A DNA stretch of 64,000 nt from JAAYAE01 sp963678395 (GTDB lineage Bacteria; Bacillota; Negativicutes; Acidaminococcales; Acidaminococcaceae). The notes beneath the pieces were generated by a model. That model did no database searches. It was not told the DNA's origin and saw only the letters and a list, made by a program, of their open reading frames with translations. Position numbers and translations under genes: made by a program. The stretch spans positions 62,001-126,000 of the forward strand of contig OY782827.1 in the NCBI GenBank assembly GCA_963678395.1, in the 5' to 3' direction. Positions 27,619 to 39,083 of this stretch are shown one piece after another. Numbering within the stretch: position 1 is the first letter of the stretch; each line of letters opens with the position of its first letter.

Positions 27619-28338
27619 TTATTCAATACCGGTCAAAATTTGTTTCCGCAAATTTATAACTAAAGAGGAGGACAAATCTCGTTGGTAAGGTATTGGCACA
27701 GAAATATCAGAAGTTACGCTACCCTTTTGCATAATGAGAATGCGCTCACCTAAAAGTATGGCTTCTTCCACATCGTGTGTAACAAAAATAATGCTTTTGC
27801 GTTCTTTTTGAAAGAGCTCTAGCAGTGTTTTCTGTAAGCCATGCCTCGTAAAATAATCTAAGGCACTAAAAGGTTCATCCATAAGTATAATATCAGGATT
27901 TTGCAATAAAGTTCTTCCTAAGGAAACTCGTTGAGCCATGCCACCCGAGAGTTGCGAGGGATAAATTTGTGCAAAGTTTTCGAGACCTAGGGTCGCCAGT
28001 AGAAAGGGAATCCTATTATTGGCTAGTTCATTTGTAGCTATGGTCGTGTTTTTACTACCAAAAGCAATGTTTTCGGTAACAGTGAGCCAAGGCATAAGAC
28101 GGGGTTCTTGAAAAACGAAGCCTATTTTGGGGTTTGGTCTTTCAAAGACAATATTGCCTGAACTAGGGAGTTCTAGCCCGGCTAAAAGCCTAAGTAATGT
28201 TGTTTTGCCACAACCGCTTTTGCCAACAATTATATTGAAGCTGTGTTCTGTAAAAGTTAAAGTAGTAGGGACCAAAGCTGTTACAGTATTACTTGGAGTG
28301 ATGTAAATTTTATTAAGGGCATTTAATTGTATCGTCAT
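27619..28338 (-). CDS. ABC transporter ATPase, SsuB/TauB-like
   Basis: 239-aa ABC ATPase. Walker A is VGKSGCGKTTLL, Q-loop FVFQEPRLMPWLTV, signature LSGGMAQRVSLGRTL, Walker B IILMDEPFSALD, H-loop FVTHDVEEA. ATG 28338 has GGAGG 8 nt upstream and starts right after the permease stop, so the longer reading from 28365 is unlikely. Confidence 0.92.
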   Translation of the reverse strand: MTIQLNALNKIYITPSNTVTALVPTTLTFTEHSFNIIVGKSGCGKTTLLRLLAGLELPSSGNIVFERPNPKIGFVFQEPRLMPWLTVTENIAFGSKNTTIATNELANNRIPFLLATLGLENFAQIYPSQLSGGMAQRVSLGRTLLQNPDIILMDEPFSALDYFTRHGLQKTLLELFQKERKSIIFVTHDVEEAILLGERILIMQKGSVTSDISVPIPYQRDLSSSLVINLRKQILTGIE

Positions 28339-28340
28339 AA

Positions 28341-29096
28341 TTAGGCCTCCGAGTTTTGTTGCCAAGGCATAAGCAACTTGGTGATATGTATAAAACTCCA
28401 GTCCATGATGCTACCTATAATGCCAATGCTTAAAATACCTACAAGAACTATATCTGGGCGAGACATTTGTTCAGCATCCAATATCATATAGCCGATACCT
28501 GAGGAGGCCGCAATAAGCTCCGCTCCAATAAGGGCTCGCCAACTATAACCTAACGAAAGCTGTAGGCCGACGGTAATAGACGGCAAGGCCGCCGGTAATT
28601 GAATATAACGAGCTTTTTGCCAGGCGTTAAAGTGTAAGGAAGAACCAACTTCTAAAAGTTTCTTGTCACAGTTTTTAATACCGCTGTAGGTGTTGAGAAA
28701 CAAGGGGAAAAAGGAGGCTAAAAAAATAATCACTAATTTTGAAGTTTCGTCGATGCCAAACCACAAAATAATCAAGGGGATAGACGCTAAAGGTGGTACA
28801 TGGCGGAGAAATTCTAAGGTCGGCCAGCAAAAATCACTAAAATAGCGGCTGCGGCCACAAATTATTCCTAAGGGCAGAGCAACTGCACAGGCACAAAAAA
28901 AACCGGCGAAAACTCTGGCTAAGCTAACATATATGTTTCGCCACAAGGTTCCGTCTAGGCATAACTGCCCAAAAATCACAAAAGTTGTTTGGGGAGAAGG
29001 CAAAAGATAGGGACTGAAAAATTTATATTTTGTTAGTAACCACCATAAGAGCAATAAGGCAAGAGGTAAGATAATACCGTTTTTCCAGCGTTTCAT
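28341..29096 (-). CDS. ABC transporter permease, SsuC/TauC-like
   Basis: 251-aa inner-membrane permease with about six hydrophobic segments; the ATPase-contact (EAA) region lies around residues 160-180 and WRALIGAELIAASSGIGYMI is the sulfonate-type signature. First gene of the operon, with a promoter 33-61 bp upstream. Divergent from the AEC transporter gene. Confidence 0.92.
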   Translation of the reverse strand: MKRWKNGIILPLALLLLWWLLTKYKFFSPYLLPSPQTTFVIFGQLCLDGTLWRNIYVSLARVFAGFFCACAVALPLGIICGRSRYFSDFCWPTLEFLRHVPPLASIPLIILWFGIDETSKLVIIFLASFFPLFLNTYSGIKNCDKKLLEVGSSLHFNAWQKARYIQLPAALPSITVGLQLSLGYSWRALIGAELIAASSGIGYMILDAEQMSRPDIVLVGILSIGIIGSIMDWSFIHITKLLMPWQQNSEA

Positions 29097-29128
29097 GGCA
29101 TACTCCTCGCTTGTATAATACTAACTAA

Positions 29129-29157
29129 ACTTTAAAACAAAAGCTAGTTAAAGTCAA
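29129..29157 (-). promoter_or_regulatory. Candidate promoter of the sulfonate-type ABC operon
   Basis: Minus strand TTGACT, 17 bp, TAAAGT, ending 33 bp before ATG 29096. Good -35, moderate -10. Confidence 0.45.
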
Positions 29158-29268
29158 CAATTAACACAATATAGTGTATAATTAAATATAGTTACAGTGC
29201 TAGGCATAAAAAACAAAAAAAAATAAATTTTTGCAACAATAAAAATGTAAAAATGGGGATAAAAATCA

Positions 29269-30211
29269 ATGGAAGCTATAATTCATGCTTTACAAGGTAT
29301 ATTAACAGTAATGATTTTAGTAGCCATAGGTTTTGTTTTAGCTAAATGTGGGTGGTTCGAGGAACACAGCGAGGCAATGATTGCTAGACTTGTGACGCAA
29401 ATTTGTTTGCCTGCGTATATGCTGGTAAATCTTACTACTACATTTACTCACGATCAACTAATGGCAATGAGCGGTGGGTTATTTGTACCTGTAGTATCTA
29501 TTTTTTCTTTGTTATTTTATCGGTAAGGCTGTGGCAATAATAATTAAGGTTCCAAGATCGCGGCGTGGAGTATTTTGTTCAGTTTTTTTTACTGCAAATT
29601 CTATTTTTATTGGCTTGCCCCTGTGTTTAGCTCTCTTTAGTGAAAAGGGGTCACCTTATGTTATGTTGTATTATATAGCGAATACGCTTACTTTTTGGAC
29701 TATAGCGGTGCATGATATTGCTCAAGATGCAGGGTTTAATGCGCCGCTCTTTAGCGTGGGGACACTAAAGGCTGTTTTATCACCACCACTTTTCGGCTTC
29801 ATCTTCGGTATTATTATGGTTATGTTGGATTGGCATTTGCCCGACCCGCTTTTAAATTCCTGTCACTATATTGGCAATATGGTAACGCCTCTAGCTATGT
29901 TATTTATTGGGATAGCTATTAGTAAATATAGATGGTCAGATATTAAGTTTGATTTTGAGCTTTTAGTAGCCATGGTAGGACGTTTTGGTGTTTCTCCGGT
30001 TTGTGTTTTTGTGTTATTACCTATATTTAATTTGCCAATATTGATGTCACAAGTTTTTGTTATGCAGGCAGCTATGCCGGCTATGACCAATACCGCTATT
30101 GTGGCGAAAGCCTATGGTGGTGATTACGAATATGCAGCTAAACTAACAATAGTATCAGTTTTTGTGTCCGTTATAACTACGCCATTTTATATGTGGATAT
30201 TGCAAGGGTAA
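29269..30211 (+). pseudogene. AEC (auxin efflux carrier) family transporter, frameshifted
   Basis: Two frames together give a full-length (about 313 aa) AEC permease of the YfdV/MleP type for organic or amino acids. The first 83 codons end in SIFSLLFYR-stop; the second frame continues GKAVAIIIKVPRSRRGVFCSVFFTANSIFIGLPL to the end. Removing one T from the TTTT run at 29515-29518 restores LLFIGKAVAI across the junction, so a single +1 indel in a homopolymer is the cause. ATG 29269 has a GGGGAT ribosome site. Either inactive or a sequencing slip. Confidence 0.82.
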
Positions 30212-30444
30212 AAGGCAAGAACAATTAATTCCCAGACTTAATAATGTTTATAAAAACTATCAATAAAAAGTAAAAAAACCGCAAATAAAAAAGTTATTAT
30301 TGCGAGCTATTTTTTTTATTGTACAATTAATTCGTGTTTTTTCAATTATAAGCATTTTTAGATAATTAAAATTATTAGAAAATGGAATATTGTAACTAAA
30401 ATTGTAAACAATCCACAATAAGGTGGAAGCGGGAGGTTGTTAGT

Positions 30445-32126
30445 ATGGTAATAAAAAGAGGTTTGGTTTTGTCGGTGGGGTTAATGTTATTAAGTTCAAG
30501 AGCGTATGCCACGTCAGTTCCTAGCATGGCTGATCCTTTTCCCAATGCCGGTACGGTTTTTTCTGGCTTGGATCAGAACCGTAAGTGGATGCCGCAAACT
30601 CGCAAAGCGGAAGTGAAATTGGAAATGCCTCCTGAACAGGAAAAAATCAGACATCGTTACTATAACCGTTAAAGGTATAGCTATAGAGGGGCAGACAATT
30701 TTTTCTAAAGAGACGCTAGATAAAGTCATAAAAGGTAAAATTAAAGGGAAAATGAGTTTAAAAGATTTAAATGATACAGCATTAGAGTTAAGAAAGTTTT
30801 TTCGCAGAAATGGTTATTTTGCAGCATATGCCTATGTACCTGAGCAAAATGTTGTTGATGGTAGTGTAGTCATCAAAATAATGCCAGGAATTTATGGAAA
30901 AGTGACAATGACTAATACAACTCGTATGCGTAGCGATCGCTTAGAAGATTTTATGAAGCCCATACAAAGTGGTTCTTATATACAGCGTAGAGCTATGGAT
31001 AGATCGCTTTTAATTATGAATGATTTACCCGGTATTAAGGTAGAAGCGACTTTAAAGCCTGGTAGTAAAAGTGGAGAAGCAGATGCTTCCTTTGTAGCTA
31101 GTACTTTGGAAAAACAAGGTGGAGCGGTTTTCCTTGACAATTATGGTAATCGTTATACAGGCCGTAATCGTATTGGAGTTAGCTATCACATTAATAATCC
31201 AGCTGAGCTTGGTGATCAACTATCCTTTTACTATATGAAAAGTAACGGTGAGCTAAACAATTACGATGTTCGTTATGAAATTCCTGTAGGTGATTATCAT
31301 AGGACAGGGACCGTTATGGGGTTGTCTTTCACAAAAATGGATTATGAACTGGGTGCTCCCTATGACCAATACGATGCCTATGGTAACGCGGAAACTTGGC
31401 AGTTATATACTAAGACTCCACTCAAGAGAATGTTGCATAATAATTTATATTTACGCACTAGTATAGAGGCACGCAAATTGACTGATAAAATTGACAGATG
31501 GTTACAAGATACCGAGAAGACATCTCAAGTAATGCGCGTAGGTTTAGAGGGAGATTATCGAACTAATAAAACAGCTACTACTTATAAATTTACTCAATCG
31601 TTCGGTTGGATGCATATGGATTCCGACACAGCTAAACGTTATGATTATTATGATACAGAAGGTCCTTTCCAAAAATCAGAAGTAAGTTTGTATCACATTA
31701 TTAAGGCTAATAATAGATTGCAAATACACCTAAGTGCTTCAGCACAATATGCTTGGTCTGACTTAGATTCATCAGAAAAATTCTACATCGGTGGTTACAA
31801 TGCGGTAAGAGCATTTCCTCAAGGTGAATCTGGTGGTGATTCAGGGTTCCTGGGAACTATTGAAACCAGATGGATGATGCCAACACAAACCTGGCAGTTG
31901 GCTGCATTTATTGATGGTGGACGAGTTATGTACAACAAACATTCTTCCGGCAGCGATACTAACTTCCGCAATCTTTGCGGTTGGGGCCTAGGAATTTTGT
32001 GGAATAATTCTAAAAACACCTCTGCACGTTTGGATGTTGCATTTCCTTTGTCTGATAACTATTCCCAGAATGACGGGGGGAAAGATTAGTCGGCAATGGT
32101 GGTTTCAACTCATTCAGAGAATTTGA
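30445..32126 (+). pseudogene. Two-partner secretion outer-membrane transporter (TpsB, ShlB/FhaC-like), two frameshifts
   Basis: Signal peptide (VIKRGLVLSVGLMLLSSRAYA), a POTRA region (VTVKGIAIEGQTIFSKETL; LRKFFRRNGYFAAYAYVPEQ), then a 16-strand-type barrel with FYIGGYNAVRAFPQGESGGDSG, the conserved loop-6 VRGY-like segment, here VRAF. Two homopolymer indels break it: A6 at 30641-30646 (A5 restores EKSDIVTITVKG) and G6 at 32075-32080 (G5 restores the barrel end KISRQWWFQLIQRI and a stop at 32126). Without the latter the last strand is lost. Would export the adhesin encoded 18 bp downstream. Confidence 0.82.
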
Positions 32127-33605
32127 GGGGGGGAGAAAAATAAAATGAAGAAATTTAATAAAAAGAATTTAGCTAAAAGAATAATCTTAAGCTTAGTAAC
32201 GGCTGCAGTTTGTACAAGCTTTGCCGTATCTGCCTATGCAGCAAATATGCCGACGGATGGTACAATTAATCAAGGTACGTTCACAAATTTTAACGGTAAC
32301 CCTAGCGGCACAACGGCTACGATTACACAGACATCTAATCGCGGAGTAATTGACTGGAGCTCTTTTGATGTAGCATCAGGACATACACTTAATTTTGTAC
32401 AACCGGATGTATCATCCATGACTTTGAACCGGGTAACGGGAAATGACCTATCAACCATTGCCGGTACTATTAATGCTAACGGTAGTGTTGCTATTATAAA
32501 TCCCAATGGTTTGTTTTTTGCCGAGGGTTCAACAGTTAATGCAGCCGGTATTTTGGCCTCTACTTCGGAGCTTAACGTTAATGATTTTATGAATGGCACA
32601 CTTACTTTTGCACAAAATAATCCCTCCAACGCTAATGTAACTATTAACGGTACTTTAAATGCAGAAACTAATAGTGCAATTGTTAACAGTACTTTGAATT
32701 TAGGTGGAGTTAAACCGGTTACGGCGTTTTCTACTATGAATAACGTCGTAAGAATTGTTCCTGACGGTAATGTCACAGTAGGAGAAACGGGAAAAATCAC
32801 TGCAGTAACGACGACTGCTATTACTAAAAGTGATGGCACTATAGGCCAGGAAGCCTATACTATTGACGACAGTAGTACTACTAGCGCTGCCGGGCGGGTT
32901 GTTATTCGCGCGGACGAAAATGCTGATGATGTTGGTACAGTTATCTTAAATAATACTAATGCCAGTCAAATACACTCTAACAGCGTTTCTATTTATTATA
33001 ATTCTGATATAACTAGTGCAGGTATAAATGGGACCTCCACAGCAAATATTACAGGAGATGCTAGTGCTGCTAATACGTATACACAAAAAGATTATACTAA
33101 TTATGCCAATCAAGCAGCTGTTTATAAGTCTAAAATAGCAGATTCAATTACTCAAAAAGTTACAGATCTTACAACAGGAGTAAATACAGACCAATCTACA
33201 ACAAGTACTACAAGTAAAAATGCATATATGTTGGTCAACGACGTTTACCAATTGGCGGCAATCGAAGATACTACTTACGGTAATCTAGCAGGTAAATATG
33301 CTCAGGGCAAAGATATCGATGCTGCTGGTACTGCCAGTTGGAATGATGGTCACGGTTTTCATCCTATTGGGAGCACAAGCGAGGCGGAGACTGATACCCA
33401 AGAGGGTGCTTTTAGCGGCGTATTTAATGGCAATGGCGGAACAACCCAATATACGCTTAATAATTTGAATATTGTTCGACCTACTGAAGATAATGTAGGC
33501 CTGTTTTCCACGGTAAGTGGAGCTGTTTCAAGCATTAGACTAGCTGGTAATAGTACTATTACGGGAAATGATGGCGTAGGAGCTATTGCAGGACTTTTGA
33601 CCGCT

Positions 33606-33613
33606 AGTGAGTG
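33606..33613 (+). repeat. 4-bp tandem duplication (AGTG x2) breaking the adhesin frame
   Basis: Removing one AGTG restores LLTASGSVVWSS across the two frames. Confidence 0.75.
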
Positions 33614-34922
33614 GCAGCGTTGTCTGGTCTTCAACCTCTTCTGGGGTAAAGGTCAATGGTGTCGACAATGATAGTGGTATAGCTAGTGACATTGGTGGAC
33701 TAGTAGGCAAGTCTAGTGGCGGAACTATTAGTGGCAGTGCTAACGAGGCTAAAATTTCAGCAACTACTGCTACCAATGTAGGCGGCGTAATCGGAGAGGC
33801 CACTGCCACGACTAACCTTAATTCGGTTTATAATACCGGGGAAGTTAGCGGTTTAACTAACGTAGGAGGTATAGCTGGGTCTTTAGACACGGGAACAACT
33901 ATTGGCGGCGCTATTAATGAAGGGAAAATTATAGGGACTACGAATACCGGCGGCTTGGCAGGCTCCAGTGAGAGCAGTACTGTTTCAGGATCACATAACA
34001 AGGGAGAAATTTATGGCACTGTCAATACCGGCGGTCTTGTTGGTTATGCGGATAAATCCACTTTTTCTAAAGTTTACAATACTAATGAAAGTATTACTTT
34101 GGATAGTGCTGTCTCAGAAGGCTCGGCTGCCGCTACTGCTTTGAGTACTTATGGTAAAGTAACGGGGACTACAAATACTGGTGGCTTAGTGGGACACTTG
34201 GTAGACAGTACTATTAATACGGCTTACAATGCGGGTAATGTTACTGGGACAGGCGAAAATACCGGTGGCTTGGTAGGCCTCATGGAAAGCGGTTCTATTA
34301 CTTACGCGTACAATGCTGATAATAATACTGTTATTTACAAAGATGGATTACTCGTTAATGGTGTAGCCGAGACTACGAATAATGACTATAATGGGTTTAC
34401 TTATAATGGCGTTGCCTACACTTATTCTGAAGCCACAAACTTGTATACCAATGTGAGTACCGGAAATACTTATACTGTTGCTGCTATGGCTGTTGCAGCT
34501 CCTACATCTACTCGTGTGTACAATGTTCGCCTAGCCTATCGTGATGCTAACGTAATAGGTACTGGTAATACCGGCGGTCTAGTAGGAAATTTGATGGGGG
34601 GCAATATTTCTAAGGCTTATAATGCTGGGGCGGTAACTGGTACTGTAGGGACTACAGGGGCTATTGGCGGCAATATTGCTAATGGCACATCGGTAAGTAA
34701 TGCTTATTATGTTACGAGTAATAAAGATAATACAAAAAATTTATCAAACCAATCTACTGCCTTTGGTCTTAATTCTAGTGAAGCAAGTATTAGCGGCATT
34801 ACGTTGGCAGAAGCGCAAGGTTCTGTTGGTAACGGCATTCTTTGGGGAAATAACGCTAATAGGGATGAAGGAAATAATTGGATTACTTATGAGACGGAGA
34901 CCACGCCATTATTACAGGCGTT

Positions 34923-34954
34923 TATGAATTATATCTCTTATGAATTATATCTCT
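34923..34954 (+). repeat. 16-bp tandem duplication breaking the adhesin frame
   Basis: The unit TATGAATTATATCTCT occurs twice with no gap. One copy gives AFMNYISIDREYNYNG in a single frame; two copies cause a stop shortly after. Confidence 0.9.
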
Positions 34955-37900
34955 ATTGATAGAGAATATAATTATAATGGGACTTATCGGAATTTAAAAT
35001 CTGAAGATGTAACAAATCTTTATGGCGGGGCTTTTTTCAATGGATTAAACGGTGACGGCAAAAATGTTTTGAGCAGTACTATGACTGATAGTGCTGCAGT
35101 TTATGGCTCTGGGAATGCTAAAGTTCAAGCGACTGATAGCTCAGGAAATAAATTGTATTATCAAGCTGATGGGTCTACTTCTACTACGGTTACCGCTAAA
35201 CCAGCATACTGGTTATATGAAAGAGCACAAAACACTGATGGCATAACTTACAGCATTTATAACTACGACACGTCCAATCTTTGGTCACCGCAACACGGGT
35301 ATTTAACTAGTAGTAATGCTACTATTACTATTGACCCTGTACAGCTTACAGTTAATATTAGCGGGAACAAAGTTTACGGGCAGGATGCTGTTACCGGGGC
35401 AACTTCAGAAACTACGGCTGGTACTACTTATAATAACGGCTACAAGATTACCTATGACGGTTTAGTGGGAGACGAAACCGCTACTAGCGTTCTTACAGGC
35501 ACGATTACCTATGATGGTATGGGGCAGGCAAGCATAGTTTATAAGAAAGGGACGACTACTGATAACGCTCAATTGAATGCGGGAACTTATACTTTTGATA
35601 GCAGTAAGTTTGATTCTACCACGTTGGCGGCAAATAATAATAACTATGCAATTTCCTAATACAGGTACGTTGAACGTAGCTAAGGCAAACTTATATATTA
35701 ATGTTGATGGTTCTCGTGTTTATGGCGATGCTAATAGTACGGCGGCTTATAAATATACTGCAGGCACCGGCACAGATAATAATACTAACGATGGTACTTT
35801 AAAAACTTGGGATAGCACATCTGCTACGGATTTAACGACTTTAGCAGGGTGGAGCCATAATACTATTAACAATTTAAATAGCGTTACTTCGGTTACCCAT
35901 AACGGTACAGTAACCGGTACAGCTATTGTTACAGGAACTGATGTAAAAGGTACAGCAACGTCTCCTACGGCTTACAGCTTGGCTAATGGTGGTGATTTAA
36001 GTAGCGGGGTATCGACAAACTATGCAATTGTTTTCGATACCACAAAAGGCAGTACTGGTAATTTCACTATTACACCGGCAACCGTTCATTATATTGTGGC
36101 AGGACAAAGGACCTATGGAGATGATAATAATACGGCTACAGGTTCAGTAACAGCAGTAGCGTCCACTCTTAAAGCAGGCGATACTCAGGCTAATGTTTTG
36201 GATGTAACATCAAGTACGGCTATTGCCCAATGGATGGCGGGAACCAAATATGGATTGACAAAGACTACCAATGCTGGTTCTTATTCAAACCAAACACTAA
36301 GTGCTACGGATGCTTCCACTCAAGGAATTAATATTAAAAACGGTAATCATAACTACCTATTGGCCAATAATGCTGATAGTTTTAAATTTACTGTCAATAA
36401 AGCGGCACTAACCTTTGCAGTTGATGCACAGAGCAAAATTTATGGGCAAAATAATCCAATTTTAACTGGTGATGCAGGTACAGGATGGAAAAATAGCGAA
36501 AGCCTAAGTAATGTTAATGACAATGGTACATATAGCAATCCAGCTATTACCATGGGCTATTCTACTGCAGCAACACAACAATCTGACGTAGGAACATATA
36601 GTATTGCAGTTACAAGTGCTACAAAGACTGCGATCAATGCTACGACTCTAAATGAAAACTATAATATTACTTATAAGACGAATAATTCAGCTATTACAAA
36701 AGCAGACTTAGGTTTCGCTGCTACAGGGAGTTCTACGTATGGTTCTGCACCCCAAATTAGTGATGTTAAACTGACGTCAGCAACTGATGCTTATACAACA
36801 ACTGCAGATTCAGTAAATAATTCTGAGCATAAACTAAAATCGTGGGATGCTAGTGCGGCTAGCGATATTACAACTCTTAATGGTTTTACCAGTGCTAATC
36901 CTATTACCCTTTACACTACTATTAACGGCGTAAAGACGGAGATAGGACCGGTCACAAATGTAGTGCGCGATAGCAACGGCAATGTTACAGCTTATGCTTT
37001 AGCAGATGGAAGCTTCTTTGATGCTAATGGAAATTGCCAACTCTCTACTAAAAACTATAATCTGCATTTTATAGCAGACGGTAGTTCACTTACTGTAAAT
37101 CCTAAAGCACTTACTTTTAATGTAGCTGATACTAGTAGGACATATGGTACCACTTCAGATACTGTGGGTTCCAGTTCTACTCTTACAGGTTTTGTTAATG
37201 GTGATGTAATTACCATTAATGCTGATGAGTCCTATAGCTATAACTTAAATGATAATGGACCTTTAGCAAAAACCGGCAGTAATACCTTAACCTACACGAC
37301 GGATAAGAATATGGCAACTACAAATGCCGGTATATATAAGGACGATATTAATGTTACTGATGCTAGCAAGACTACTCTTGATGAGTATTTAAACAATTAT
37401 TCTATTTCAACGGTTAATAAAGGAGATATGACCGTTAACAAGGCGAATCTGACCTTCGTAGTAAATGACAGCTCCAAAACTTATGGGGATGCCAACAAGA
37501 CGCTGACAGGGTATTTTGACACCACTACCAACGGCTTTAAGAATGGTGATTCCGTTACCGTGGACAGCACCACGGGAGCTGTTACGGCCGTAAACCTCAA
37601 TGATAACGGCTCTGCCGTTACCAATGTTTCGGCGGCAGGCAGCTTAGCTTACGACGGTTCTGCTATTAATACTAAAACCAACGCCGGTACTTATACTGAC
37701 GTGCTGAGCGCTAGCGGCTTAGATCTTACTAACTACAAGGTTAATTACGTAGCAGGGGATATGACTGTTAACAAGGCACAACTTACCTTTGCAGTAGATT
37801 CTAAAACTAAAACCTACGGTGATGTCAATCCTGCTCTAACAGGTAGCTTTGATACTACGGTATCAGGGTTAAAAAATGGGGATGAAATTAATTTAGGGAT

Positions 37901-39083
37901 CGATGGTAAGATTTCTTCAATTAAGTTAAATGACAATGGTGAGTCTACTATAACTGACAAATCTTCTTCTCAAGTAAGTGGGTTTAACATTGCTACCGAA
38001 GCTACGCAGTACAGTAATGTTGGCAAGTATGATATTAATGGCACTGGGCTTGCGTTGACCAATTATGACGTAGCTTATAAACAAAATGTACTAACTATTA
38101 ATAAAGCACCACTTACATACACGGTAGATGACCTGACCAAGCTTTATGGTGAAAATCCATCGTACACAGGTACATACAGTGGATTGAGAGGTACAAATGA
38201 TACGACTGTTTTAGGTGAATTGACGCCAAGTATTACCGGTGCTAATCAGACTAGCTCAGTTGGGACCTATGATTTAACGGCCAATTTTGCTGATATCATT
38301 ACTCAATTTAGTAACTATGATTTGACCACTAATAGTGGAAAATTAACTATTACACCAGCTGATCTAAACTTTACTGCTGATGGTGGACGTGATTATGGTG
38401 TTGATTCCAGCGTCAACGACTTTACTTATACCCCTAATAAAGGCGTGAGTAAATCTGCTGAATCCAGTACTGCCAACGATGGCAAGTTAAAAGCATGGGA
38501 CAGCAGTTCTGCAGGTAATTTGTCGACTCTGGAAGGTTTTGGCAAAAATGGAACTGATGCCTTAATCCTTTGGACTACTGATAAAAATGGCAATAGAACA
38601 CAAATTGGGAAAGTTACTTCGGTTAAATTTGACAGTAATAACAATATAGTTGGTTATGAATTACTAGATGGCAGTTTCACAAGAGATGACAGTACTTGTC
38701 AACTTGGTAGTCTGAATTATAACTGGATTTTCAACGGAGGTAGCTATAAAATTAGCGAACTTCCTATACCTGGTGAAACACCCTATCAGACAGTCGTACG
38801 CGATAGTAACAGCATAGGTGGCTATCGTACTGTACAAGATATAACCAGTATTTTATTTTTAAGAGTTATTGATAGTGGAATAAATATTGCGGGGGATAGT
38901 TTGAAAGAAGATGATGTATTGAAATATACAATTTAGTCAGCAGCAAATAGGAGCGGTTTTCTTTTGCACATAATTTTGTGTGGGAGATTCCGCTTCTTTT
39001 GTTTAAAAATTTAAAGTTTGACTGTAAGAACAGCTATTGTTATACTTTTACTGTCTATTACATAAGGGAAGAGGATATGCACA

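Larger units (their letters stand above)
32145..38936 (+). pseudogene. Two-partner secretion exoprotein (filamentous-haemagglutinin-like adhesin, TpsA), at least three frameshifts
   Basis: Signal peptide to about residue 33 (FAVSAYA-A), then a TPS secretion domain with VAIINPNGLFFAEGSTVNAAGI (NPNG motif). Next come about ten GLUG-type repeats (NTGGLVGYADKS-like, 33.6-34.7 kb) and about ten MBG/YDG repeats of the form KTYGDANKTLTG (35.3-38.5 kb). Combined length about 2250 aa. Frame breaks: 4-bp duplication at 33606-33613, 16-bp duplication at 34923-34954, and an extra C at 35655-35656; correcting each gives smooth protein. No cell-wall anchor. Likely surface adhesin; now broken, or switchable. 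Confidence 0.82.

Noticed and set aside
35300..38600. CRISPR-like or satellite repeats
   Set aside because: Repeats are protein-level MBG/YDG modules of variable length and low DNA identity, in an open frame, not short identical repeats with spacers.
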